Source of the DNA: Geoanaerobacter sp964528055
GTDB lineage: Bacteria > Desulfobacterota > Desulfuromonadia > Geobacterales > DSM-12255
DNA: 64,000 nt
NCBI GenBank assembly: GCA_964528055.1
Contig: CAZGQM010000009.1
Location: 62,001 to 126,000 of the forward strand
Reading direction: 5' to 3'
Shown here: in pieces, positions 1-8,800 of the stretch
Layout of the letters: the number at the start of each line of letters is the position of its first letter
Position numbering within the stretch: position 1 is the stretch's first letter
Program-made: the position numbers and the translations under genes
The notes under the pieces: model-generated
What the model was told of the DNA's origin: nothing
Database searches by the model: none
Seen by the model: the letters and a program-made list of their open reading frames with translations, nothing else

Positions 1-12
1 CGGAGTGAAATT

Positions 13-576
13 TTATTTCCGATCACACATAAGTTCACTTTGCTCGTCGCGGTAGAAGCTGCATTGGGATTCCATTGACTTACGCAAAGCGGCGCGAGCT
101 CGGTGGAGCCTGATCTTGACTGTATCAAGATTTATCCCAAGGATTGCTGCGATCTCGGCGTTGGAGATCTCTTCAAAATCGCTGAGGATCAGGACCGTAC
201 GGTAGTTCTCGGGCAGTTGATCGACCACGCTTCTGATACAGGAGTTCATTTCACGGCGGATATACTCCTGGTCAGTTCCATGAATATCTGCATCGGGGAA
301 ATCGTCAATCGAACCTTTATCATCAAGCAACAGCTCAACACCTTTTTGTTTAGAAACTGATGAAGCGGCATAATCACTGGCAGAGTTCGTTGCAATACGG
401 AAAATCCAGGTGGAAAGAGAGGATTCTTCCCTGAAATTGACGAGCGATCGGCTGACTTTCAGGAATACGGTCTGAGTAAGATCAGGGGCATTGTTCTCGC
501 CAACAAGATTGCTCAGATAACGAAGTATCCGCGGCTGAAATTCTTTGTAGATACTGTCAAAGTCTCTCAAATGCAC
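13..576 (-). CDS. ECF-type RNA polymerase sigma factor
   Basis: Protein of 187 residues with the two-domain layout of extracytoplasmic-function sigma factors. Region 2 (about residues 8-70) includes the core-binding stretch APDLTQTVFLKV and the -10 recognition helix around FREESSLSTWIFRIA. Region 4 (about 118-165) has the helix-turn-helix ISNAEIAAILGINLDTVKIR followed by LHRARAALRK. It would direct RNA polymerase to a small set of stress or envelope promoters. The gene ends 12 bases from the window edge on the minus strand, so a co-transcribed anti-sigma factor, if there is one, lies outside. The family is clear; the regulon cannot be read from here. Confidence 0.93.
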   Translation of the reverse strand: MHLRDFDSIYKEFQPRILRYLSNLVGENNAPDLTQTVFLKVSRSLVNFREESSLSTWIFRIATNSASDYAASSVSKQKGVELLLDDKGSIDDFPDADIHGTDQEYIRREMNSCIRSVVDQLPENYRTVLILSDFEEISNAEIAAILGINLDTVKIRLHRARAALRKSMESQCSFYRDEQSELMCDRK

Positions 577-660
577 TCTCTATTATTCTATCTGTACTAT
601 CTGAATTGTCTCTGGTGTTTCCGGTAGGAAAGACAATAATGAAGGTTATCTTTTCAATAG

Positions 661-1278
661 TCAGCCAGCCAGTTTTGCTGCAGTATCCGATAAGTACGGC
701 AGCATCATGTTCTGCAGGATAGCGTTACCTCTTTGCAGAGTATCTTCTGTAACCTCTTCCCCGCCAACCTCAAGATAGTTCAACCAGAATAGCGCCATCA
801 TCCATACCTGCTCAGTCACCAGCTCACGCTGCTCTACAGGCATATCCTTCAAAAAACCCTGGGCGATGCTGAGATCAATCGAGTTGCGGACAATTGCCAG
901 ATGCTGACGGTGAGAGGCCACAAACAGCTTCTTAAGCTCAGAGTCGCTTTGCACCAGTGCTGCCAGTTCACGCTTGAAGAATCGGAAGCGCCAGTTGAAA
1001 TGCTGGATCATCAGGAATGTCTCTTCCATTGAAATTACGGAGCCTGGTCCCCGGTCGTCGTTGATCTCACGATATTCTCTTATTCCGACTTCATTCATCT
1101 GGGTGAAGATGGCGCGGATGATCTCTTCCTTGTTGCGGAAGTGGTAATAAAGGTTACCGGAACTGATACCCATTGCCGCCGCAATATGGTTGGTTGTAAC
1201 CACCCTGGTCCCTTTTTCGTTAAAAAGTTCGATGGCGACTTCCAGTATGCGTGCTTTGGTCTGGTCGGCCTTTGACAC
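661..1278 (-). CDS. TetR/AcrR family transcriptional regulator
   Basis: Protein of 205 residues. The N-terminal TetR DNA-binding domain (about residues 8-55) contains ARILEVAIELFNEKG and the recognition helix ISSGNLYYHFRNKEEII. The rest is a ligand-binding domain with no family that I recognise. The start lies one base after the stop of the upstream radical SAM gene (1280), so the two form one operon read from the promoter near 2690. That promoter carries two short inverted repeats, which fits autoregulation by this protein (inference). The ligand is unknown. Confidence 0.92.
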   Translation of the reverse strand: MSKADQTKARILEVAIELFNEKGTRVVTTNHIAAAMGISSGNLYYHFRNKEEIIRAIFTQMNEVGIREYREINDDRGPGSVISMEETFLMIQHFNWRFRFFKRELAALVQSDSELKKLFVASHRQHLAIVRNSIDLSIAQGFLKDMPVEQRELVTEQVWMMALFWLNYLEVGGEEVTEDTLQRGNAILQNMMLPYLSDTAAKLAG

Positions 1279-1279
1279 G

Positions 1280-2638
1280 TCAGTACTCCTGATGGAACTG
1301 CTGCAACCGTTTGAGAAACTCGCCGAAAAGCTTCATCCTGAGCAGCATCCCGTGGAATCCGAACTTGAACAATACAGGCAGTGAGCGGTAAAGCGGGACT
1401 GCCTTTGTGTAAAGGGTTGCCATCTCTCGGTAGAACTCCTCCATTGGGAGTCGGGTCGGCACCAACGCATGCAACATGTCGAACATTTCCGGTTTCGTAG
1501 TCAGAAGCCTGTCTTTGACCGATTCATACAGCTCTGTCCCTGGAAGTGGAGTCATGACGGTAAAGGTGGCGTATTTCAGCTTCAGTTTCCTAATGTAGTT
1601 CCGCAGCGCGACAAAGTCCTCTTTCGTGTACTCCGGATCAACCATGAACGAGGCGTACATCATTATACCCAGCCGGTCCAGTATCTTCGCTGCCTCTTCC
1701 TGTTGAGCGACAGTAACATATTTCTTCATTGCTTTAAGTCGGGCGTCTGAGAAGTCCTCCATACCTACAAAGACCTGGGAGAGGCCGATACGAGCCCATT
1801 TGGCAAACAGTTCCGGATGCCGAACGATAGTATCAACCCGGGCATAGAGGAAGTAGCTTTTACGGATACCTGCCGCTTCGATCAAATCGGCCAGATTATC
1901 CATCCGCCTGGTGTCGCACATCGACTCATCATCGCAGAAGAAGACATTCTGCTCGACAATTTTTTTCAGTTCCTCAACTACTTTCTCCGGATCACGGCGC
2001 AGGTACTTGCCGTTTGTTATAGACCAGAGAGCACAGAAGGTACAGCGTGCGGTGCATCCGAGAGATGTCCTGATAGATGCCAGAGGTTTGAACCATTCGC
2101 TGAAATAGGTGTTACGGTGGCTAGCAGTGAGGGTTCGGTCAGGAAGCGGCAGTTCGTCTAACGGCGTATATTGTCGGGGTGCAGTGAACGTCATGCCTTT
2201 AGACGAAGGAATGCCAAGCCCCTGTATCTGATGGAGATCCCCTTTGCCGGCGAATGCACCCAGAATCTCTCTTAGCGTGAATACCCCCTCGCCAATCACG
2301 ACCAGATCAATCTCCGGCATATTGAAATCATCCGGCCTTACCGTAGCGTGATGACCGCCGACAATAACCTTGATCTCCTTGTTAAAGCTCTTTACCTGCT
2401 TGGCTATGTCTTTAATAATGTTGACGTGGCTGGTGAAGCCGGTGAGGCCGACAACGTCAGGACTGACTCTCTGAATCGCACCTGCAATATCCCTGTCAAT
2501 CCGAGCATCCAGAAGATCTACCTCATGGCCGTCTTGTTTCACCCCGGCTCCCAGATATTCGAGAGCCAGCGGTTCAAACATGTAAACCTGATCCATTAAA
2601 TCGGATGAACTGTATGGTTGAATGAGCAGAAGTTTCAT
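1280..2638 (-). CDS. Cobalamin-binding-domain radical SAM protein
   Basis: Protein of 452 residues from the third codon of the longest frame. ATG at 2638 is preferred because GGGAG directly abuts the first ATG (2644) and is better spaced from this one. An N-terminal B12-binding fold (about 1-130, with VGLTGFTSH and VVIGEG) is followed by a radical SAM core whose cluster-binding triad is CTARCTFC (CxxxCxxC, near residue 197). This architecture is shared by methyltransferases and hopanoid-type enzymes such as HpnR and HpnJ; I cannot assign the substrate. Co-transcribed with a TetR regulator, so it is probably induced by a small molecule, perhaps its own substrate. Confidence 0.88.
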   Translation of the reverse strand: MKLLLIQPYSSSDLMDQVYMFEPLALEYLGAGVKQDGHEVDLLDARIDRDIAGAIQRVSPDVVGLTGFTSHVNIIKDIAKQVKSFNKEIKVIVGGHHATVRPDDFNMPEIDLVVIGEGVFTLREILGAFAGKGDLHQIQGLGIPSSKGMTFTAPRQYTPLDELPLPDRTLTASHRNTYFSEWFKPLASIRTSLGCTARCTFCALWSITNGKYLRRDPEKVVEELKKIVEQNVFFCDDESMCDTRRMDNLADLIEAAGIRKSYFLYARVDTIVRHPELFAKWARIGLSQVFVGMEDFSDARLKAMKKYVTVAQQEEAAKILDRLGIMMYASFMVDPEYTKEDFVALRNYIRKLKLKYATFTVMTPLPGTELYESVKDRLLTTKPEMFDMLHALVPTRLPMEEFYREMATLYTKAVPLYRSLPVLFKFGFHGMLLRMKLFGEFLKRLQQFHQEY

Positions 2639-2665
2639 AACCATCTCCCAAGCTATAGAGTATAT

Positions 2666-2711
2666 GCACTAAATAGTGCTATTATTCTATTTTGTCAATA
2701 CTATTTTAGTA
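2666..2711 (-). promoter_or_regulatory. Promoter with two TetR-like operators
   Basis: On the minus strand a perfect -35 TTGACA (2698-2693) is followed 17 bases later by a TATTTA-like -10. The inverted repeat GCACTA-AA-TAGTGC (2666-2679) covers the -10 and a second one, TACTA-TTT-TAGTA (2699-2711), abuts the -35. Both share an ACTA..TAGT core. The arrangement would let the co-transcribed TetR protein block RNA polymerase from both sides. The repeats are seen directly; the regulator assignment is inferred. Confidence 0.65.
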
Positions 2712-2884
2712 ACATAACAATTATCGGGTGATGTCGGCACAATCCAGGTACAGGTTCTGTTGTTATCGGAAGGCGATCCGGTATAAAGTGGTTCTAACAA
2801 CGGTGCGAACGCGGCCTATGGCAACTATCGGCTTTACCTGGGATTCCAGGGTGATTTGCTGACCCACAGAGGGTAGGAGTATGA

Positions 2885-3598
2885 TCATGTAAACCGGGGC
2901 AACAGAAGACTACGAAAAGCTTTGTCGTGCTCAATGGCAAAAGACTCTTCGAAACCGTATGCACAGTTTTCAATAAAGTTCTTCTTTGAAAATTTCAGCG
3001 CATTTAAAGGTGCTTCCAGTATTGCCAAAGCGAGTTTTTCAGTTGCGGCTGACAATTCGCCCGATTCATAAACAGTACTGACAAGACCGATACGCAATGC
3101 TTCAGCAGCATCGATGCGCCGTCCGGTGAGACATAGATCTCGGGCAAGGCCATCACCTACAATCCACCGCAAAGGTGAGTAGAGGGGAGGCGCTCCGAAT
3201 TTGATTTCAGGGTGGCCAAATGTTGCTGTCGAAACCGAGATTCTGATGTCGCAGAAACAGGCCAAATCAAATCCGCCCCCCATGGCGTGGCCGTTGATGG
3301 CAGCAATAACCGGTTTTGGGAAATGCCAGAGATCCCGGTGATATTGTGATGATGAGGAGAGGAGCTCTTCATGGAGTTCAATCTGTTTAAACTCATCCAG
3401 ATCGAATCCGGCAGAAAAAACATTCCCGGCTCCACTGATGACAACGCAGCCAATGGTGTCGTCTCCTTGCCAGGCTGTTAAACATCCCGAAATCTCTTTT
3501 CGCATCTGAATTGAGATGGCATTGCGTCGATCAGGGCGGTTGAGGGTTATCATTCCAACGCCGTTAACAGTTTGGGCAACAATGGTTTGAAAGATCAT
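2885..3598 (-). CDS. Enoyl-CoA hydratase/isomerase family protein
   Basis: Protein of 237 residues, slightly shorter than the usual 255-265 of crotonase-family enzymes. Recognisable features are the N-terminal ITLNRPDRRNAIS, the first oxyanion-hole segment FSAGFDLDEF (near 62) and the second, INGHAMGGGFDLACFCDIR (near 100-118), followed by FGHPEIKFGAPP. The family hydrates or isomerises acyl-CoA thioesters. The aspartate in FGHPEIKFG-APP and the usual catalytic glutamates are not in canonical positions, so the exact reaction is open. It stands alone, with no beta-oxidation partner nearby. Confidence 0.87.
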   Translation of the reverse strand: MIFQTIVAQTVNGVGMITLNRPDRRNAISIQMRKEISGCLTAWQGDDTIGCVVISGAGNVFSAGFDLDEFKQIELHEELLSSSSQYHRDLWHFPKPVIAAINGHAMGGGFDLACFCDIRISVSTATFGHPEIKFGAPPLYSPLRWIVGDGLARDLCLTGRRIDAAEALRIGLVSTVYESGELSAATEKLALAILEAPLNALKFSKKNFIENCAYGFEESFAIEHDKAFRSLLLPRFT

Positions 3599-3690
3599 GA
3601 AATCGTCCTTTCATTCTTGCGATCACGTATGAACTGAGTATTTGAGAGTATCACGGCTATAAGTAGATGATCGAATACAAATTTCACATT

Positions 3691-4302
3691 TTATCTGCTT
3701 GAAACCGCGAGTAACACACTGAATACTACAAAAGCAGTTCCTCCCAGACGATTCACTAAACGTCCTCCTGTTTCTGACGTCAACCAGTTACAGCTTCGTT
3801 GTGCTCCAAGAGCATACAGGCCATGAATGACAACAATAAGGAGGCTGTACGTCAACCCCATAAGAGTGAACTGTATGGCAAAGTTGGACGTGCTGTCGAT
3901 AAACTGCGGCAACACGGAGAGGAAAAAGAAAATGGCCTTCGGGTTGGTAAACTGCAATGTCATACCTTTGAGAAAATGGCGCCTGAATCCGATTGAACGT
4001 TCAGCCTGCTCTTTAAATCTGAATGCAGGTGCTCGCCAGAGCTTAATGCCGAGATAGGTTAAATATGCGGCCCCGATACACTTCAGGATCGTAAAGGCAA
4101 GGACGGAACTGGAGAGAACCACTCCCAGACTTGTGGCTGAAACAGCAGCTATTACCAGCGCACCAAAAGCTATCCCGAATATGCCGCCATATGCTCCTTT
4201 AACACCATAGTGCAGCGTGTTGGTCAGGGTCATCACAACGCCGGGACCCGGACTGAAAACCGTTACAGTGGCTATGGCGAAATATACCGGATAAAGTTTC
4301 AT
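3691..4302 (-). CDS. LysE/RhtB family amino-acid exporter
   Basis: Membrane protein of about 203 residues from the ATG at 4302, chosen because AGGGGG lies just upstream; a longer frame begins at 4362. It has about six hydrophobic segments and the family signature FSPGPGVVMTLTNTLHYG near the N-terminus, followed by GIFGIAFGALVIAAVSA. These inner-membrane proteins export amino acids or related small molecules. It is transcribed away from the adjacent LysR gene, the usual arrangement in which the regulator controls export (inference). The substrate is unknown. Confidence 0.9.
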   Translation of the reverse strand: MKLYPVYFAIATVTVFSPGPGVVMTLTNTLHYGVKGAYGGIFGIAFGALVIAAVSATSLGVVLSSSVLAFTILKCIGAAYLTYLGIKLWRAPAFRFKEQAERSIGFRRHFLKGMTLQFTNPKAIFFFLSVLPQFIDSTSNFAIQFTLMGLTYSLLIVVIHGLYALGAQRSCNWLTSETGGRLVNRLGGTAFVVFSVLLAVSSR

Positions 4303-4410
4303 ATTCATCCCCCTTTTCTTGACGTTGCCGGCACCGTAAAGGCAGGCGTCATGTAATGTCATCGTATCCTCCGGTTAACAATCATTCAAATGAATTGAAT
4401 TCACAATAAC

Positions 4411-4427
4411 CATAACTTTATGTTATG
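4411..4427. promoter_or_regulatory. LysR-type operator candidate
   Basis: The perfect inverted repeat CATAAC-TTTAT-GTTATG lies between the divergent exporter and LysR genes, ending nine bases before the LysR start codon. Its size and position match the palindromic recognition site of LysR-type regulators and suggest control of both divergent genes. No good ribosome-binding site separates it from the LysR start. Confidence 0.6.
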
Positions 4428-4435
4428 ATACAAAC

Positions 4436-5320
4436 ATGAATTTGAACCAGTTGAAGATATTCCACTCTGTTGCGCGGTTGCTGAATTTTACTCGCGCTTC
4501 AGAGGAACTTCACCTTACTCAGCCGGGAATAAGTAAACATATAAAGACGCTTGAGGAGGATTATGGGACACGCCTTTTTGATCGTTTGGGCAAGAAAGTT
4601 GTGCTCACGTATGCTGGAGAAATCCTTTACAAGGCAACCACAAATGTATTCACCCTGCTGGATGAATCAAGGGTGCAGATTGATGATCTTGTAGGTCTTG
4701 CCGGAGGGAAATTGCGTATCGGCGGGAATTCAACTATTGCCACGTATATTCTTCCAGCAATGTTGACCCAATTCAGAAAAATTGCTCCTGGAGTGGAAAT
4801 CACCGTCGATACCACATTTAGCAGTCAGATTGTGGATAAGGTGCTGGATAACTCTATTGAGCTGGGATTTGTCGGACATTTTCAGCCGGATGCGCGTCTG
4901 GCTGTTCAGACCTTCATGACTGATAAAATGATACTCATTGTTCCCGCGGATCATGCCTGGGCAAAGAGACAATCTCCGATTCATCTTGAAGAACTCGCTG
5001 ACCAGATGTTTCTGATCTCGAAACAGGGCTCGGGAACATGGCGGTTATTATCGAAAGTTTTTGATACCGCCGGGATAGTGCTAAAGAACAAAATGGAGTT
5101 AGGCACAACTGAGGGAATCAAGCAGGGGGTAGCGGCAGGCTTGGGAATCTCGATTATATCGAAGCATACTCTGGCCGGGGAACTGGCAAGTGGTCTGGTG
5201 CTGCAACTCCCTCTTAAAGGAGAACATCTCAAACGCGATCTGTTTCTTGTGTACCGAAAGGACAGGTATTTGTCCCAGGCTGCACAGGCATTTATCGATC
5301 TTTTCCACCTAAAGGTATAA
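4436..5320 (+). CDS. LysR-family transcriptional regulator
   Basis: Protein of 294 residues, the standard LysR length. The N-terminal winged helix-turn-helix (1-60) reads MNLNQLKIFHSVARLLNFTR and then SEELHLTQPGISKHIKTLE. The C-terminal two-lobed effector domain (about 90-290) has the typical LRIGGNSTIATYILP start and GVAAGLGISIISKH near 230. The effector domain resembles the CysB/CbbR type. It probably regulates the divergent LysE-type exporter through the palindrome at 4411-4427. A bidirectional terminator follows at 5373-5402. Confidence 0.93.
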   Translation: MNLNQLKIFHSVARLLNFTRASEELHLTQPGISKHIKTLEEDYGTRLFDRLGKKVVLTYAGEILYKATTNVFTLLDESRVQIDDLVGLAGGKLRIGGNSTIATYILPAMLTQFRKIAPGVEITVDTTFSSQIVDKVLDNSIELGFVGHFQPDARLAVQTFMTDKMILIVPADHAWAKRQSPIHLEELADQMFLISKQGSGTWRLLSKVFDTAGIVLKNKMELGTTEGIKQGVAAGLGISIISKHTLAGELASGLVLQLPLKGEHLKRDLFLVYRKDRYLSQAAQAFIDLFHLKV

Positions 5321-5372
5321 GTGAGCAGCACACCAGAATTCGTTTTGTCTTGCGATGCCGTTGCAACAGAAA

Positions 5373-5402
5373 AGGCACCTACAAGAAGCCTTGTAAGTGC
5401 CT
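5373..5402. terminator. Bidirectional hairpin beside tRNA-Asn remnant
   Basis: Arms AGGCACCTACAAG and CTTGTAAGTGCCT form a 13-bp stem with one mismatch. TTTTTT follows on the plus strand and TTTT on the minus strand. It can end the LysR transcript and, read on the minus strand, looks like the terminator of a tRNA whose 3' end (TGGCTCCCC, 5411-5419) lies just beyond. A near-identical hairpin is at 12326-12355. Confidence 0.75.
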
Positions 5403-5410
5403 GTTTTTTC

Positions 5411-5419
5411 TGGCTCCCC
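5411..5419. repeat. tRNA-Asn 3'-end remnant 1 (att-like)
   Basis: TGGCTCCCC is identical to the 3' end of tRNA-Asn (minus strand) at 31083-31091. With the terminator-like hairpin on its left, it may be the original chromosomal downstream flank of tRNA-Asn, left behind when DNA was inserted between here and 31083. Short on its own, but supported by four similar copies. Confidence 0.5.
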
Positions 5420-5534
5420 CTATTGGACGATATTGGGAACTTTTTCATGGCGTCGCCGATAGGATTTATAGATTCATTGTTAAATATTGTCAATAGTTTC
5501 AGACAGTTCTTATTAAAGGGCAAAGGGAGGGAGC

Positions 5535-5801
5535 ATGAGACTTTTTACCTCGTTTAATCGCGAAAACGGAGGTGGCGCAATTATCCTCTCCGGTGGGTAT
5601 GACCGTGATCGTGCGGAAGCCGACCTTAAGAGCGGCGCTGCCGACCTGATGCTCTTCGGCAGACAGTTCATCGCCAACCCTGACCTGGTGGATCTGCTGA
5701 AGACCGGCATTTCTCTGGCAATGCCGTCCCAGGCAACGTTCTACACACCTGATCCAGAGGGAACCTCCGTCCAGAACCAGACTGCCTCTACTTACAAATA
5801 A
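5535..5801 (+). pseudogene. Fragment of an old-yellow-enzyme (NADH:flavin oxidoreductase)
   Basis: The open frame of 88 codons contains the C-terminal signature of OYE/NemA-type alkene reductases: GGYDRDRAEADLKSGAADLM, then FGRQFIANPDLVDLL and ATFYTPDPEG. The roughly 270 N-terminal residues, including the FMN-binding barrel core, are missing. The segment before the GGYD motif has no similarity that I can see. It therefore looks like a decayed 3' end rather than a working gene. It lies immediately inside the first tRNA-Asn remnant, and a flavodoxin-like fragment lies on the far side of the cytochrome gene. Confidence 0.75.
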
Positions 5802-5863
5802 GCTCTGGTTATAGTTGTCGGCACTTCAATCCTGTTTTTAAAATCGTTACAAATACCCTCAGG

Positions 5864-8800
5864 CTACGGGGAACTCCCCCATGTTGCAGGGCCGCCGTCG
5901 TTATGACAAGATGTGCTGATAGCGCTGCATGTTCCCCCTGTTGGAGCATACGTATAGGTGAATGAAACTCCTCCACCGGCATCAACATTATATCTTTTGT
6001 TTACATGTGTTGACCTGCTGGAAATCGTGTTGCCGTCGTATGTTGTAATATTATGGCATTTGTCGCATGTATACGCCGAATGCTTCACATGGCTGTTTTT
6101 CTTTGGTGCTCCGTTGTCGTAGGCTGGCGGATAGCCGTGGCAGGCATTGCATGCAAGCGTTCCCGATCCCCAGTTGGCAGTTGCATTGTTTTGTACGGTG
6201 CCGGTTGCGACAGCTGTGCCGCTGCTGTGACAGTATGTATTGGCACAGTTGGAATAGCCGTCTCCGGGAGCAGGGGAGCCGTTGTATATTGCCGCATCTC
6301 CGAAGTAGGAAGGAAAGCCGACATTTACCTCATTATTCGCATGCTTCAGCTTGCCTTTGTCGTGGCACATGAAGTTGTGACACGATTCTTCCGGATAAAA
6401 CTGAATCTTTTCATACGAATGACAGACAACGCACTTGTCGTAATCCCTGTAAAGGGCATTTGATTCATAATACTTATACTCAAGGTGTTTTGCATGACTG
6501 CCGGATGTAAGCGGATTGCCGATGGTAAATGCGTGGGGGTACTGCTCACCGTGGCAGGTTCCGCACGCCCCGGTTGCGGGATCACCCCATACAGGGGTCC
6601 TGTACGTCGGAGGCCAGCTGCCGTTTGCCCCCTGACCGGTTGAATGGCAGTAAACATTTGTACACGAACCATAGGCGGAACCCGGCGCTTTTGCAGCTGG
6701 AGAGGCAGGTGTGGCCAACACTCCGTTGTATCTTCCGTTAACCGCCGTGGAACTGCTGCTGAACGCCACCTCCACCAGCTTGTTAGCATGGTGTGAAACA
6801 TCGGTTATGGTCATATCCGATCTGACCGTAGCAGCATGGCATTTTACACAGTTCATGGCATTGACGTAGATAGGTGACGAGATCCCGCCGGTATGGCGTC
6901 TATGGCTTCCTGTCCTCATATCGCTGCCGGAAGCATAATCGGAGTTATGACAGCCGGTACAGTCCAGACTGGCACCCCAGGTTGCAGTCTTGGCGGGTGG
7001 ATCGTAACCTGTCGACTTGGTTCCCGGACTGTGACAGTAGGTGGAACTGCAGGTGCCCCCTGTTGGTGCATATGTATAGGTGAATGATATCCCTCCACCG
7101 GGGATGACGTTATACACTCTGTTGATATGAGCCCAGCCGTTGGCATTGATTCCGTCATATGTTGTGGCGGCATGGCAGTAGTTACATCCGATAGCCGTGT
7201 GCATTGAATGGCTATTAGACTTGCGGGTGCCGTTGGCATAATCGGGTGACCCTTTTGGATTGCTTTTTCCGTGACAGGCGTTGCATGCGAGCGTGCCCGA
7301 CCCCCAGTTAACAGAAGTATTGTCTGGGATTATACCTGATGAGATCGATGTGCCGTCGCTGTGACAGTATGTGTTGGAGCAGTTGGAATAGCCGTCTCCA
7401 GGTACCGGTGTCCCATTGTATGCCCCGCCTATTTCGGGTACGAAGTAGACATCCACCTTGCCGTTTACATGCAGGATAGGCCAGATATTTACCCCGTTTT
7501 TGTGGCATCCGATGCAGTGATCTTCAGTATCGGATAAGGATCTATATTGGCCGAAATGACAGACAGCGCATGATTTGTGCAGCCCCCCAATCTTGTCAAT
7601 ATGCTTCGTGTGGCTGCCGGAGCTTATCGGAGGCCCGGGGTTTGAGCCATGTCCACCCCAGTTGTGACAGGAAGGGCATCTGCCGGTACTGGATACTCCC
7701 CAGACAGGGTTGGAGTATGTTATTCCAAAACCTCCATTATTCTGACCGTTTGAGTGGCAATATACGTTATCGCATGAGCCGAAGCTGCCAGGAGCGGATA
7801 CGGACGGACGTGATCTGATTGCTGAGTACCCCTTGTATTTTGCGTTCAGGGCTGCAGTGGTCGTGCTATCGAAGGCGATATCCACATTCCGGTTTACATG
7901 GTTTGATGTCGAGGTGATCGTCATCCCTGAGCTGACCGTTGCAATATGGCATTTGTAGCAAGCTACGCGTGCACCCGAGGTCGCATCCACATGGTAAGGG
8001 TGGCTGCCGGCCAGATAATTGCCAATTTGCCAGCCGCCTGAGTCATAATTTGTGTAATGACATCCTGCACACCCTAATGGTGCACCGCCCCATTGCAGCG
8101 CTGTCTGGACGGGGGCAGGGTACGGTGGAGAGGAACTGGTACCTTTGCTGTGGCAATAAGTTCCTGAGCATGATCTGGTCCCAGTTACATAACTTGCATC
8201 GCCCTGAGACGAATCAAAAGCAACATTCTGACTGCTTCTGTCAATATGTTTTGAGGGGTTGATGTCACCCCTTATGGATGTACTGTTTGATGTGGTCTCG
8301 TAATGGCATACTTGGCATTTAAATCCATAAGCGATTGGCCCGGCGTGTTTGGAATGGCTGTTGGCTGTTGCTGAACCGGCAGGGCCGGAATCGTAATCCG
8401 GCGAGCCGGCCGCGTTGCCGGTGCCGTGGCATCCGTTGCAGCCAAGTGTATGCGAACTGTTCCATGCTGGCGGATTCACATACACCCCTTTTCCGTTGCT
8501 GTGGCAGTAGAGGTTTGAACACAGCTTGGTGGAAACTGAGTATCTTCCCGCGTTGATGCCGGAGTAGTCTTTGTAATAGTTGGCGTGTTTTGCCTTGTTC
8601 GATACCGTCGAGTTATCGCTGACTGTTATGGCGTGGCAATCCCTGCACCCCAGGTTGACCCCGATCACCGCTGCATTGTTCAGGTGGGCCTGATGCTTGC
8701 CGGAAAGCGAGTTGCTTGCGGCATCTCCATGACACCCCGTGCAGCCGAGGGAACTTCCCCACGTAAAGGAGCTGACGGCCGGGGCACCACCCTGACCGTT

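Noticed and set aside
2735..2880. Short open stretch reading NNGANAAYGNYRLYLGFQG
   Set aside because: It lacks a start codon and has a stop just upstream; it may be a relic, but no family is recognisable.
5321..5557. Plus-strand open frame of 78 codons after the LysR gene
   Set aside because: It runs through a terminator hairpin and a tRNA-Asn remnant, has no ribosome-binding site, and its only repeat similarity is to the hairpin at 12326.
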